DNA from: Glandiceps talaboti | Lineage: Eukaryota > Hemichordata > Enteropneusta > Spengelidae | Reading direction: 5' to 3' | Length of the DNA stretch: 64,000 bases | Assembly: GCF_964340395.1 (NCBI RefSeq) | Contig: NC_135556.1 | Location: forward strand, 23,780,223-23,844,222 | Made by a program: the position numbers and the translations under genes | The notes under the pieces: generated by a model | Database searches by the model: none | Told to the model about the DNA's origin: nothing | What the model saw: the letters and a program-made list of their open reading frames with translations, nothing else | Part shown: positions 27,601-38,106 of the stretch, piece by piece | Numbering within the stretch: position 1 is the first letter of the stretch | Layout: each line of letters opens with the position of its first letter

Positions 27601-30600
27601 ATCATATTTCAAGCCAGACGAAAACATATCTGATGTCAGTACAATGTAGAAGACCAACATGAATCTATATCCAAACATTTTTTAAAAGAAAACAAAAATG
27701 TTACAAAATTTGTCAAAAATTGAGGTATTTGTCAAATTTCATACCAAAGAAAATCATGTCAAATAGTTTGATTAACACAATTTAGGAGATAATACACATT
27801 TTTGCAAACTTTTCTAAATGGACACAAAATGTAACAAATACATTTTTAAAATGACAAACTTTTCAGGAAATTTTGTCAAAACTGTATGAATCTGACAGAG
27901 ACATGATAATAGTTTTATAACTATATACAAAAAATACACTATGTGGCAGAATAGTGTGGAGTTTTGATGTTTGACTTTATAGACAGAGATTCATTGTCCA
28001 AAAGACACTACATAAGTAATACAACAGCAAAGACCACGTGTGTACAAATCTTTATCAATAAGACAGAGTTTGAGACATGTACAATGTGAAATAAAAATCT
28101 TTGATTTGGTCTGTGCTGTCATAAAATGTTATATCTTTTTAGTGAAAAATTGAAATTTGTACAATGTTAAACTCAGAAAGTTATAGATTATAGATTATAG
28201 ATTATGCCCTTTAAAACACAGTATCTACATTTATTTGGTAATTTAACCACATTTGAAATCACCTAAAGGGACTCTTTTACTTTGAAAATGTCTGGGTCGC
28301 AAGGGTATCACCTTAATGCATATGACACTGCTCAGTTCTGCACATTTTTATCACTATGGTAATTCACGTTTGCTTGCTTTGTATTTTACTCTTATGAATC
28401 AATGTAGTTCATAACTAATTTGGTGCAAGTCATGAAAACATTTGACAAAGTTAAGTAATATTGGAGATCTGGGTAGTAATGTTTTGACTTTCATCGTAGC
28501 AAAAAGTGAAAAGTATGATAACATGTGAAACATAGCAAAACACAAAATCTGAGGCACCAGTGTACATCACAGATTATCTCAAATTACCCAGTGATAGAAA
28601 ATAGGAGCCTTGTAGAACAAGATTGTCACATGAAGGATTCAGTCTTATATCAGCAAGGATTGTGTGCTCCCAAAATAGTATAACAGAGCCTGTACGTAGG
28701 GCTTTGCTGGGGGGGGGGATGTGTGTGTGTGTGTGTGTGTGTGAAGAGGACAGGAGGAGGTGGTGAATGGACAATGCTTTGAACATGTTCAAAGGGTCAT
28801 ATCAAAAGTGCACTCTTGTGCTCATTCTGTATTAATTGTAATATTGTTGTAAGCCTAGTGTCAGCATGTCTATGAATGTCTTGATGACCAAGTTTATTGC
28901 TTTAAAGGCCAATGTTTGAATCCCACAGTCTCACATCTTATCAGTGAAACCATGATAAGGATTAGATTGGATACTTGTAATTCCTTTCTTCAAGACTCAC
29001 TTAGCTTTGCTAGACAACTGTTAATCTCACCTAAAGTATCATCTTAATCCATCATAAGCCTTTAAACCCCAATGTGTGAATCCCACATACTTGGATTAAT
29101 AGTGTCACAGCAGTGAAGCTGTATGGATTAAATAAGATCTCTTTTTTTCCTTCAGAACAATCTTCTACATAGCTCTGCCCAACAACTGTTTTTCACACCT
29201 GTTATGATGCCACTTTCTTGATGCTGTTATAACCCACGAAAAAAATACCGATGTGTTTGCTTACCTTGCAGGAATGAGACATTTCATGCAAAGACATACA
29301 ATGAAATTAGTGTTGGTAACTTATCAGAGCTTAAATACCACAGGAACCTGGACTCCATGACTCTGTTTGTTTAATGTTGATAGAATATTACATTGTTATA
29401 CCAATCCAGTATGACTGTTAGTTGTACTTTATAATATAAAGATCTAAACAAACTGATAAAAGCATAGCATGAACTTACATCAAAGGCACCCCCTGTTGTT
29501 TTTGTATTGGTTGTTTTGTTGTTTTTACCTAATTTTGTCTTTGCCTGAAACCTTTCCTTAGCTCACTTCTTGAAAGCAAATGCACCAGTGTTTTCTGTGA
29601 GTTGTAGCTTTGTATATAGAAGACTTTATGACAACAACAAATTCCTTTGATTTGTTCATAAAAGTGAACAAAAAAAATTGATGTGATGTATATTTTGTAG
29701 TCAAATTTACCTTGTGATGTTTACAATCGAGGGTGTTGATTTAGTTTACAGAGGTCAGATTAATTCTTTTCTATTATATACATTTAATGTCCTTGAATTT
29801 GAACCTGATCCTAAAAAGTTTTTCAAAGTCCTGAAAAAATAAATGTCCTCCTTGAAAATCAAAATTTATGAAATAATCAGTTGAAATTACTTTTCATCTG
29901 ACCAGAAGACTTTTTGTCATAATTTATCAAACAGTAGTTTGTTTGTGAGGTGTGCAACAAAATACTCCTGGGAAAAAAAATCAGTTGATCACGGAAACCC
30001 CATGAACATGAATAAGGAATCTGTCAAAACACCAAACAACTGTAAAGGTGTGAATTCTGTTAGCCCCGAGGCTGAGTAAATCAAGTAGAGTGTTATAACA
30101 TTGTATGATTAACTTCAGACTACATATATAACCCAACATAGCTAGGTGAATTGTAGACAATGGGTATAGTCATAACTGGAGTCTTGTACCAGCTGTACTT
30201 ATTCATAAAATTGACAGCTTTGTTGTGCTACTAATGACTCCACCTTGCACCTTCCTGTCATTGTAGTCAACAACATACTTTGTGTGCATGGTTTCTTGCT
30301 GATCAATCACCATACATTATCGTTTTTTATCTATTTCCGATCTTGCTCTGATTTGTCTCCAAGACTCAATACTAGTAGTGTAGTCTCATGTCAACTCAGT
30401 GTGAAGTGTTCCTGGGAGACAGATGAATTTATGAAATGCTACTTACTATGGCAATATACTACCATTACTACCTGCTTACGTAATTACTGGGACTATATAC
30501 TAGTTTGGCTAAGCTGGAATACATGCTGTACATCCTGCCATTCATGGAAAAACATCACTTGTCTCGGAATCGTTACTCCAAGATAACAATGGAGTGTTCC

Positions 30601-33600
30601 AGGTTAATACTTGTTAAGAATGGTTTGACTTAGAACTGTCTTGCAATGAGTTTGTGTTCCAAGTTGATACTGGTTAAGATTGGTTTAACTAAGAACTGTC
30701 TTGGAATGAGTGTTGGTTCCAGGTTAATACTGGTTCACAATAGTTTAACTTAGAACTGTCTTGCAATGAGTTTGTGTGCCAGGTTAATTATAATTAAGAG
30801 TGGTTTAACTTAGAACAGTCTTGGATTAAGTTTGTGTTCCAGATTAATACTGGTTAAGAATAGTTTAACTTAGAACTGTGTTCAAGATTGGTACTGGTTA
30901 TGGTTGGTTTAACTTAGTACTGTCTTTTTTTTGTATATGTAGTGCAATTGCGAGCAATAGCCACTTCAGGAATAAATTCTTGCAATGAGTTTGTGTTCTA
31001 GGTTAATACTGGTTAAGATTGGTTTAATTTAGAACTGTCTTGGAATGAGATTGTGGTTCAGGTTAATACTGGTTAACTGTCTTTGAAAGAGTGTGGGTTG
31101 CCTGCCAGGTTAATACTGGTTAACTGTCTTTGAAAGAGTGTGGTTGCCAGGTTAATACTGGTTAACTGTCTTTGAAGGAGTTTGGTTGCCAGGTTAATAC
31201 TGGTTAACTGTCTTTGAAAGAGTGTGGTTGCCAGGTTAATACTGGTTAACTGTCTTTGAAAGAGTGTGGTTGCCAGGTTAACACTGGTTAACTGTCTTTG
31301 AAAGAGTGTGGTTGCCAGGTTAACACTGGTTAACTGTCTTTGAAAGAGTTTGGTTGCCAGGTTAATACTGGTTAACTGTCTTTGAAAGAGTGTGGTTGCC
31401 AGGTTAATACTGGTTAACTGTCTTTGAAGGAGTTTGGTTGCCAGGTTAACACTGGTTAACTGTCTTTGAAAGAGTGTGGTTGCCAGGTTAACACTGGTTA
31501 ACTGTCTTTGAAAGAGTGTGGTTGCCAGGTTAACACTGGTTAACTGTCTTTGAAAGAGTTTGGTTGCCAGGTTAATACTGGTTAACTGTCTTTGAAAGAG
31601 TTTGGTTGCCAGGTTAACACTGGTTAACTGTCTTTGAAAGAGTGTGGTTGCCAGGTTAATACTGGTTATATGTCTTTGAAAGAGTGTGGGTTGCCTGCCA
31701 GGTTAATACTGGTTATATGTCTTTGAAAGAGTGTGGGTTGCCTGCCAGGTTAATACTGGTTAACTGTCTTTGAAAGAGTGTGGTTGCCAGGTTAATACTG
31801 GTTAACTGTCTTTGAAAGAGTGTGGTTGCCAGGTTAATACTGGTTAACTGTCTTTGAAAGAGTGTGGTTGCCAGGTTAATACTGGTTAACTGTCTTTGAA
31901 AGAGTGTGGTTGCCAGGTTAATACTGGTTAACTGTCTTTGAAGGAGTGTGGGTTGCCTGGTTAATACTGGTTAACTGTCTTTGAAAGAGTGTGGTTGCCA
32001 GGTTAATACTGGTTAACTGGCTTTGAAAGAGTGTGGTTGCCTGGTTAATACTGGTTAACTGTCTTTGAAAGAGTGTGGGTTGCCTGGTTAATACTGGTTA
32101 GCTGTCTTTGAAGGAGTGCGAGTTGCCAGGTTAATACAGGTTAACTGTCTTTGAAGGGATGTGGGTTGCCAGGTTAATACTGGTTAACTGTCTTTGAAAG
32201 AGTGTGGTTGCCAGGTTAATACTGGTTAACTGTCTTTGAAAGAGTGTGGTTGCCAGGTTAATACTGGTTAACTGTCTTTGATGGAGTGTGGTTGCCAGGT
32301 TAATACTGGTTAACTGTCTTTGAAAGAGTGTGGTTGCCAGGTTAATACTGGTTAACTGTCTTTGAAAGAGTGTGGTTGCCAGGTTAATACTGGTAAGAAT
32401 GATTTTAGCCTAGAGAACTGTCTAATGGTAGAAAGTATTTAATTTTATCATATTAATTACTACCGAAATATGAAGACATCTAATAATGTCAAAAACATGT
32501 AAACTGCTCTTAAAGTGTCTCCTATTCACTGTTGACAGAACTAGTCAACACGGCTTCCAATATACATCAACAATATTGAGCAATGGTTGCCTACTTAAAA
32601 TAACTCAGAATAGTCCGTGAAATGTTACTACTATCATTTGAAATAGAAGAAAAAGAAGAAGCACCACTGTCTGTCAAAATAAATCTATCTTTTTTCTGTG
32701 GGATTTTATCTGTTGGTAAAAATAATATGAAACAAAAGGGAAATTACATGATTTCCAATGCACTCAAAAAGCAATATTGATATATGCTGTGAAAATATTT
32801 TAACAGGAGGATTTACTTTGTGAAATTGAATCAAGGTAGAGTATGTACGGTAACCACACCTTTACACCAGCAGATATTTAACATTTTTGAATCCACTCAG
32901 AAAATCACCATGTCAGGCATATACGGTATCAATTGACAAACGTTTGCTGAAATCTAGACAACCTACACACACAGCAAAAATGACATTGTGTTCAACCTGC
33001 ACTGTTCTTAGCTATCTAAGGTCTTTGTGTTACATTTTCTTGTTTCGTGGTGGGTGTACAATGGAGGACACTGTAGCTGTACTGTGTTGGAGATCTTCAA
33101 CAACAAAAATTGATTTATAGGCAAAATAGAAGAAAAATACGGTTTTCAATAACAAGTCCTTCAAAAGTAGGGTAGGTCTGCCAGCATTTTTGGGTGTCAC
33201 TTCTTCTAATGTGTGGTATTTCAATGATACTTTTGGGGATTTAGTGTACGACAAGTAACAATCACACATTCTGTTTGGTAAAATAATGTCCAGAGAAAAT
33301 ACTGACATTAGATTAATTCCACTGTCTCCTTAGCATTTTACGTCAGCCATTTTGTTGTTAAGTTAGATTTCTCAACATAGCTGTACATTTACTGTCTGCT
33401 CAAAATGTTCCCATCGTCATGTTTTATTTGCTTTACGGAAAATTTTCATTCCCAAGTGATTTTTCATTTTGGCAGTTTTGTTCTGAAAACATGTAAATTG
33501 ACATCAAGCATATTCCATTGTCATGTTTCATCGTGGGAAATTTTCACTGAAAGTTTTTTGCTGACCAACTGCGCCTTTCAAGTCATTTATTACATCAAAA

Positions 33601-34242
33601 CGAGTAAAACAACAAAATTGTCTGTAAATAAAATCAAACTATAGCAATCCTTTTCAATTTGCAAATATGTGATTGCCAAATTCAAATTTTAATGGGGGGG
33701 GGGGGGGGAGTGGACGTGGTATGTGTGTGATAATCCAACCGAGCCAATTGTCTTGTTTCTAATGAGGTTGTGTCTTTTTAATGTTTAGTCAGAAAAGTGT
33801 TCAATCTCTGAACAACATCATACAAATTAGGTGTAAAAATATTTCAAATGATCCAAATCTTCTTCTGGATATTGATATTTTTCTCCTCTTTTCTCTTTCA
33901 GAATTCCAGTCCATATTGTCATTCAGACAACAACACAATCATCCCAATGCCTTTGGTAACTCTGACATCTATGTCATCTGTCGACTACGACCTTTGACCT
34001 TTGATATTAACATATGTCAGGAGGAAGTTGCAGCAGCCCAGTGGATGGATGTCTATGATTTAGCCTACAACCAGAATATCTCAGCAATCACCACCAGACT
34101 ATGTCGATTAGCCATATATGGACTGGAGGAAGGTTTTGATAATATAGACATCACCATGGATGAACTGCAGTCTGTTTACAAAGGTGCTTTCTACAAGCTT
34201 TTTCATAGACCACTTCCTGTAAAATACAACAGTAAAGAATAA
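21403..34242 (+). CDS. NUDT6: NUDT6-like Nudix hydrolase (gene span, five exons, complete)
   Basis: Exons 21403-21619, 22285-22491, 25668-25723, 26063-26162 and 33902-34242 join with GT-AG borders and correct phase into 306 residues plus stop; human NUDT6 has 316. Order: an N-terminus rich in Ser, Arg and Gln with few acids, compatible with a mitochondrial presequence (about 1-40); the pre-Nudix domain typical of this family (about 45-135); [10 protein letters not shown] (133-142 region); the Nudix box at 169-191 with G-x5-E-x7-REVWEETGI, glutamates 184, 187 and 188 being the metal-binding/catalytic set; then the RQQH...GxSDxYxxCRL strand region and EGFDxIDxTxxEL...YKGxFYKLxH tail. Nothing is broken. 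It is a putative hydrolase of a nucleoside diphosphate linked to X; the substrate is not inferable. Start choice: the first ATG gives the best presequence; 21490 or 21496 would shorten it. Confidence 0.93.
21620..22284 (+). other. NUDT6 intron 1
   Basis: No repeats or coding segments recognised. Confidence 0.75.
22285..22491 (+). CDS. NUDT6: NUDT6 exon 2 (pre-Nudix domain)
   Basis: Acceptor TTTTTGGTCCCTAG, donor GCAG-GTACAT. Encodes [37 protein letters not shown] and [10 protein letters not shown], matching human AVWLHIPILQSRFIAPAASL, GFCFHHAESD, LWLREG and [10 protein letters not shown]. Confidence 0.97.
22729..23119 (+). mobile_element. Inverted-repeat element, about 390 bp
   Basis: Left arm AGATGTGTCTGTATTTACCT then CTGTTTCCATCATTTTGTGT; right arm is its near reverse complement ending AGGTAAATAAAGACATCT. 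Arms are about 110 bp and diverged; both include TCTGACCCTGTG.AATAGAAA. The interior has an A-run at 22901-22917. Non-coding. Confidence 0.8.
24159..24240 (+). repeat. Short imperfect inverted repeat
   Basis: ATTCAGTGTTAA...AAACTGATGGAATAAT is mirrored by GTATTCCATCAGTTTAACACTGAAT. The left arm has a ten-base TCTC-rich insertion. It could fold as a hairpin; origin unknown. Confidence 0.7.
24966..25326 (+). repeat. Degenerate tandem repeat, CATCACTGGGTTTGTCTGTA type
   Basis: About fifteen diverged units of 18 to 25 bp built on ATCACTGGGTTTGT. Short open frames with HWV and ITGFV repeats across it are artefacts. Confidence 0.85.
25668..25723 (+). CDS. NUDT6: NUDT6 exon 3
   Basis: Acceptor TTTTTCTTGTATGGCAG, donor CGG-GTAAGT. 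Encodes [19 protein letters not shown], matching AVFDESTRKILVVQDRNKL of human NUDT6: a Nudix-fold strand upstream of the box. Confidence 0.93.
26063..26162 (+). CDS. NUDT6: NUDT6 exon 4 (Nudix box)
   Basis: Acceptor CTCTCCCTTGAAG, donor TCAG-GTAGGT. Encodes [20 protein letters not shown] followed by [13 protein letters not shown]. All invariant Nudix-box positions are present. Confidence 0.98.
26405..26640 (+). repeat. 34-bp tandem repeat, seven copies
   Basis: The unit is AATATCAATTAGATTTGCAC followed by CCACCAGTGTTTGT. Copies differ mainly by T/A and A/G changes and one single-base insertion. Confidence 0.93.
26914..28330 (+). mobile_element. Non-autonomous DNA transposon with about 230-bp terminal inverted repeats
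   Basis: The left arm (about 26914-27145) starts CAGTGTCGTATG and includes ACATTTTCAAAGTAAAAGAG, GTAGATACTGTGTTTTAAAG, TTGTACAAATTTCAATTTTT and ATGACAGCACAGAC. The same blocks occur in reverse complement, in mirrored order, from about 28330 down to 28105. Arms are roughly 85 to 90 percent alike by eye. The 960-bp interior has no long frame and includes a small palindrome (ATAGACAGTAG near 27311). Target duplication is not clear. It sits in sense-neutral position in NUDT6 intron 4. Confidence 0.85.
30601..32400 (+). repeat. 1.8-kb minisatellite with 60-bp and 42-bp units
   Basis: About seven units of 60 bp (GGTTAATACTGGTTAAGAAT, GGTTTAACTTAGAACTGTCT, TG..ATGAGTTTGTGTTCCA) run to about 31060. 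About thirty units of 42 bp (GGTTAATACTGGTTAACTGT, CTTTGAAAGAGTGTGGTTGC, CA) follow. The 42-bp unit equals the 60-bp unit minus 18 bp (GAATGGTTTAACTTAGAA). The last copy at about 32380 carries the long form again. A non-repeat insert interrupts the array at about 30926-30975. Adjacent 42-bp units are nearly identical, so copy number is probably polymorphic. Confidence 0.97.
33902..34242 (+). CDS. NUDT6: NUDT6 exon 5 (C-terminal half, stop)
   Basis: Acceptor TTTTCTCTTTCAG. Encodes [68 protein letters not shown] and [17 protein letters not shown], then TAA. Each block has a clear counterpart in human NUDT6. The frame is open upstream to 33781, but the acceptor and homology start at 33902. Confidence 0.98.
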
Positions 34243-34691
34243 ATAGTCTAGAAGCTATCTGTTGGGTTTCATCTGAACATTATCTAGAGTGGGGTAAAGA
34301 TTTCTTCAGATTCAAAGTCAATGGATAGCCTCAAAACTATAAGAATGAATGACAAAAAACCTGACACTAGATGAAAAGTATGTGACCTAGAGACTTGGAT
34401 ATTGAGCTGAAGTTGAAGATAATGTTTGCCAGGATTTGGAAGTCAGACAGCAATGTCTCTAGGCTAGATAGTTTGTTTCTCACCCCAAAAATGCAAAAAT
34501 AAGACAAAATGTTTTACCAAATATTTCAAGGTGCTGATAAATTTTGATATTTGTAAATTCAATAGTACTGATAAATGAGCAATAATCATACATTATAACG
34601 AACAAATACAATTTTACCTCTGAAGTCAGTCATAAAAATTATAATTTTATTTGTTGGTCAAGAGACCAGATTGAGTATTGAAAAATGTCAG

Positions 34692-34697
34692 AATAAA
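34692..34697 (+). terminator. Likely polyadenylation signal of NUDT6
   Basis: AATAAA 450 bp after the stop codon. Another AATAAA overlaps the stop codon itself (34238-34243) and one follows near 34756, so the choice is uncertain. Confidence 0.45.
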
Positions 34698-35251
34698 GCT
34701 GATTGATAAAGTTTCTGGGCTCACAGTATGATTTTTGTAAAGTATGGAAATGGGTAAATAAATTGAAAATTGCTGTAATTTAGTCTGCCAAAAGGTAGAA
34801 TCTAGAACATGTGTAGTATGTCTCACATTGAAGTCATTACTATAAATCTACAAAGGTTGAATGAGGACCAGTCTATTTTCAAAAAAGGGGTTAGATTGAT
34901 GAGAGAAAAGAAGGAATGAGATGAGATATTGAAATTAAACCAAACAGCCTCAAAGCCTCACGTTGAGCAATAAAATATAAAAATTATGATATCATGGGTC
35001 AATTCCATTACAAAAGAAACAAACTTTTTAAAACACCTTGTTGTTAGTGCAAGTAAAACCCTGTTTTTGAAAACAATACAGTAAAGGTAATATTTTGTTA
35101 AAAGAATATGCACAGATGTGAGGTGGTTGTCTGTGGTTTTGACTTTTCGCTCGGTCAACATTTTTAATTTATACTATAAAATTGTTAACACATTCTAATA
35201 ACGTCTGCCATTTATTAAGGGAAAGAATTTCACCAAGTGCAACATTTATGT

Positions 35252-35490
35252 TAATTTTATTTATTTATTTATCGGATGACCAACGGTAGCTAGTCCCATT
35301 TATAGGCTCAGTGTGCAGGAGGAAAATGGAGTACCTGGGGAAAACCTGCGTTGTACAGTCAAACTGAACGACACTCTTCTTACTTACAACATGGTAAATT
35401 TAATCAAACCCAGCCGACACCTGGCAGGTTTGAACCCAGGCTGCAGAGGTAAGAGGCGTACAAGCTAACCGCTCAACCACCCCCAACCTG
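35252..35490 (-). mobile_element. tRNA-headed SINE with AAAT tail
   Basis: On the minus strand the head carries a box A-like TGGTTGAGCGGTTAGC (35464-35479) and a box B-like GGGTTCAAACC (35427-35437), spaced as in a tRNA gene. The body includes TTTTCCCCAGGTACTCCATT followed by TTCCTCC, a segment I associate with marine invertebrate SINE bodies, and it ends in (AAAT)n. The head does not fold into a complete tRNA. The target duplication was not identified. Confidence 0.8.
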
Positions 35491-36948
35491 CCATTGATAG
35501 GTTAAGAAATATCTTATTTACAACATCTAAGGTTATTCAGGGTTGTACAGTTATACATGTATTTGAACACACCATATCACACAAATATCATCCTTGCATC
35601 ATACAATTTCACCAGTTCAGGGACACACCATAATGTCAAGTGAAAAACTGACCCCCAAATGTCAGTTATAATCTGTTTTCTGTACAGTAGCGAAAGGACT
35701 ATGTTTGCTTTTACACTGACCCTTGTGTGAACTTATAGTATGTAGTTTTAGCAACTTAAGATAATAATGTGTTATACTGGTAGCTCCTAGATTTGGCATC
35801 CCGTTGATAGTCATAACCAAAGGTCTTCTGTTACATACCTTTGCAGGAATCGTCAACCAAAGAGTACAACAATGTTTTAGTTATTTATTTTAAAATTTAA
35901 AGTGAAAGTACAAATCCATTGATATTCCTAGATATTATATTAAGCAAGATTACTATTTGATATTAAATTATGTGCTAATATTTACCTAATAGTGAAAGAA
36001 ATTGTGTTCTCAAATATTTGATAAGATTAGGAAAGCTAACATTTAATAGACTAAAACTACATTCCCAGTCAAGGAGTGTAAGAAAATCAATAACAGGTGA
36101 TAAGTTATAACCATATCAGATAATTGTGTGGTTTTTGTTGTTGAAAAAGTACAAAATAATCAGTAAAATTGATGGGTTATGTCTGTGAAGTTAGAGTGGT
36201 CAAGGTTTTCACTCTACTAGACTGGGTTTATGTAAAGTAAATTGATAATAAAACATTGTAGAAACAAACTGATCAACTGATATCTCAGGTGTCAATAAAC
36301 GACAAAATTATCAGTCAATTTATGAGATTTTTTTTTACAGTTTTATGAAGTTTGGTGTGAAATGTTTTCACTGTATTTCTTTATATGGAGGTTTGTGAAC
36401 TTTGATACCACTGACCTTGGACTAGGCATGGTCAAGTTCAATTGTAGTTTTTGTCTACATTAGATTTTATGGTATTACTGATCTAGCCCTAGGCTGGGTC
36501 AAAGTTCATGCCTAGTCAGTACCTCCTAGATTAATAATAGTTGGGATGACTTGGCAATATATTAAGTAAATGAGTTGATATCATTTGTATTAGCATCAAA
36601 ATATGAATACATCAGTTTAAATGTAAAGCCACAGTAGCATCATCACAGACATTTGGTGGTTTACCATCTTGTTGTCAAGTTAAACGTTAATTTATTTTTC
36701 CCCATAAAGTTAACATTGTTTGGTGGCCATTTTGAATTTAAAATGTTAAATTGATAAGTGTAGAGATATATTGTTCTCAATGTAAAAATATTTCATTGTG
36801 GCCTTAATAAATTTTCTTGACCAAAGTAACAGCATAAGTTTAAGATGTTTACTTGTGAGGTACACACTTTATTAGAAAAAACATACATCTGACAAATGCA
36901 AAACATAATTTTTGCTTTGGTTTTAAAACATATTTAGCATTTGTTATG

Positions 36949-37069
36949 ACAGTTCCAGGTACATTTCAAATCCCCTGAAAGTTTTATCACAGTTCCAGGT
37001 ACATTTTAAGTCCCCTGAAAGTTTTATCACAGTTCCAGGTACATTTTAAGTCCCCTGAATGTTTTATCA
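36949..37069 (+). repeat. 40-bp tandem repeat, three copies
   Basis: The unit is CAGTTCCAGGTACATTTTAA followed by GTCCCCTGAAAGTTTTATCA; the copies differ at only a few bases. Confidence 0.95.
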
Positions 37070-38092
37070 GAAGTAGGTTTGCCAACACGATGGACAGTTA
37101 GTCAAGTTTTAAGAGGTTGTCATTTTTTATTACCTTTCATATGAAAATCTACTCTCAATGCATCATTTTTCAGTTTGTAAGTTGTACAAACTTTTAGTTC
37201 AAAAATATTCAAAATAACCAAAAATAGTACTATAAAAGACAACGAAATGTTTTTGATTTTGTGAAGTAGAATTCACACCAGACTCATGTAGATATACATT
37301 TTTTTACTAATACATCAGGCATTAAGACTCGTGACTGACTCAAGACACTGAGACACACAAAAATTGATAACCTTTGCCTTCAATAATATGCCAACTTTGT
37401 GTCAAAATCAGAGACACATTAATACATATACAGCATAAAATATGTACAGTAAGTACATACAGCTAATGACACTTTTAAATGTCAACAGAAGTTTTATAGT
37501 GCCACTATTTCTATGTCAATTTTTTTTGTCAGTATTCCACTTTCTGCTTGAACTTTTGTCAAAGTTTTGTCAGATTTTGGACCATTTAGGTTTTTAGTTT
37601 ATCTGGGGTCACCATACAAATTTTTAAAAGGGAGGTCAAAATGATATCAAAATTTAGTAATTTTAGAATCCAATATGGCTGCCAAATCCAATATGGTCGC
37701 TAAATACTGTGTCTATGGGAAAATAAAGATTGATGATTTCCTTGAAAACAAGATAGTAAACCCTCAAATTTGTTTTTGTTATTTCAAAAAGACTAGGAAC
37801 ATTCTTTTATGTCATGAAGTTGGAGATTATTGAAGAAATTTGATTTGCAGGAAAATTTGTTACCAAGGTGCATTCTACCTTTTAATGTTAAAATTGATCA
37901 TCACCAAATCTATTTTCCAAGATTCTGCCTTTCTTTGAGTTTAACACTGCATGTGTACTTTGTTATAAATATGAAATCAGAATCATAGAGACATTTCAAC
38001 TATTTAAAAACACTATTTAGGTGTGCTAAAAGAGAATTTGACAAACATCAAGGAACACAGAATCTTGGATGATGTGTCATTGTTATAGAATA

Positions 38093-38106
38093 GCGCCCTC
38101 TAGTGG
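38093..38106 (-). promoter_or_regulatory. CTCF-like motif, perfect consensus match
   Basis: On the minus strand CCACTAGAGGGCGC fits CCASYAGRKGGCRS at all 14 positions. About 3.9 kb past the NUDT6 stop codon. Occupancy is unproven. Confidence 0.45.

Larger units (their letters stand above)
26163..33901 (+). other. NUDT6 intron 4, about 7.7 kb
   Basis: The largest intron. It holds a 34-bp tandem repeat, a 1.4-kb element with long inverted termini, a TG microsatellite near 28720, a 1.8-kb minisatellite and a G run (33694-33708). Between 28331 and 30600 and between 32400 and 33690 only short unsupported frames were seen. A weak pair of diverged copies around AATGTNTGAATCCCACA lies at about 28910 and 29070. 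Confidence 0.8.

Noticed and set aside
33030-33308. 92-codon minus-strand frame with [14 protein letters not shown]
   Set aside because: It may be translated repeat DNA, but no ends, second copy or domain could be shown from this window.
35401-35490. True tRNA gene on the minus strand
   Set aside because: Boxes A and B are present, but the flanks do not pair into acceptor and anticodon stems and a SINE body with an AAAT tail follows.
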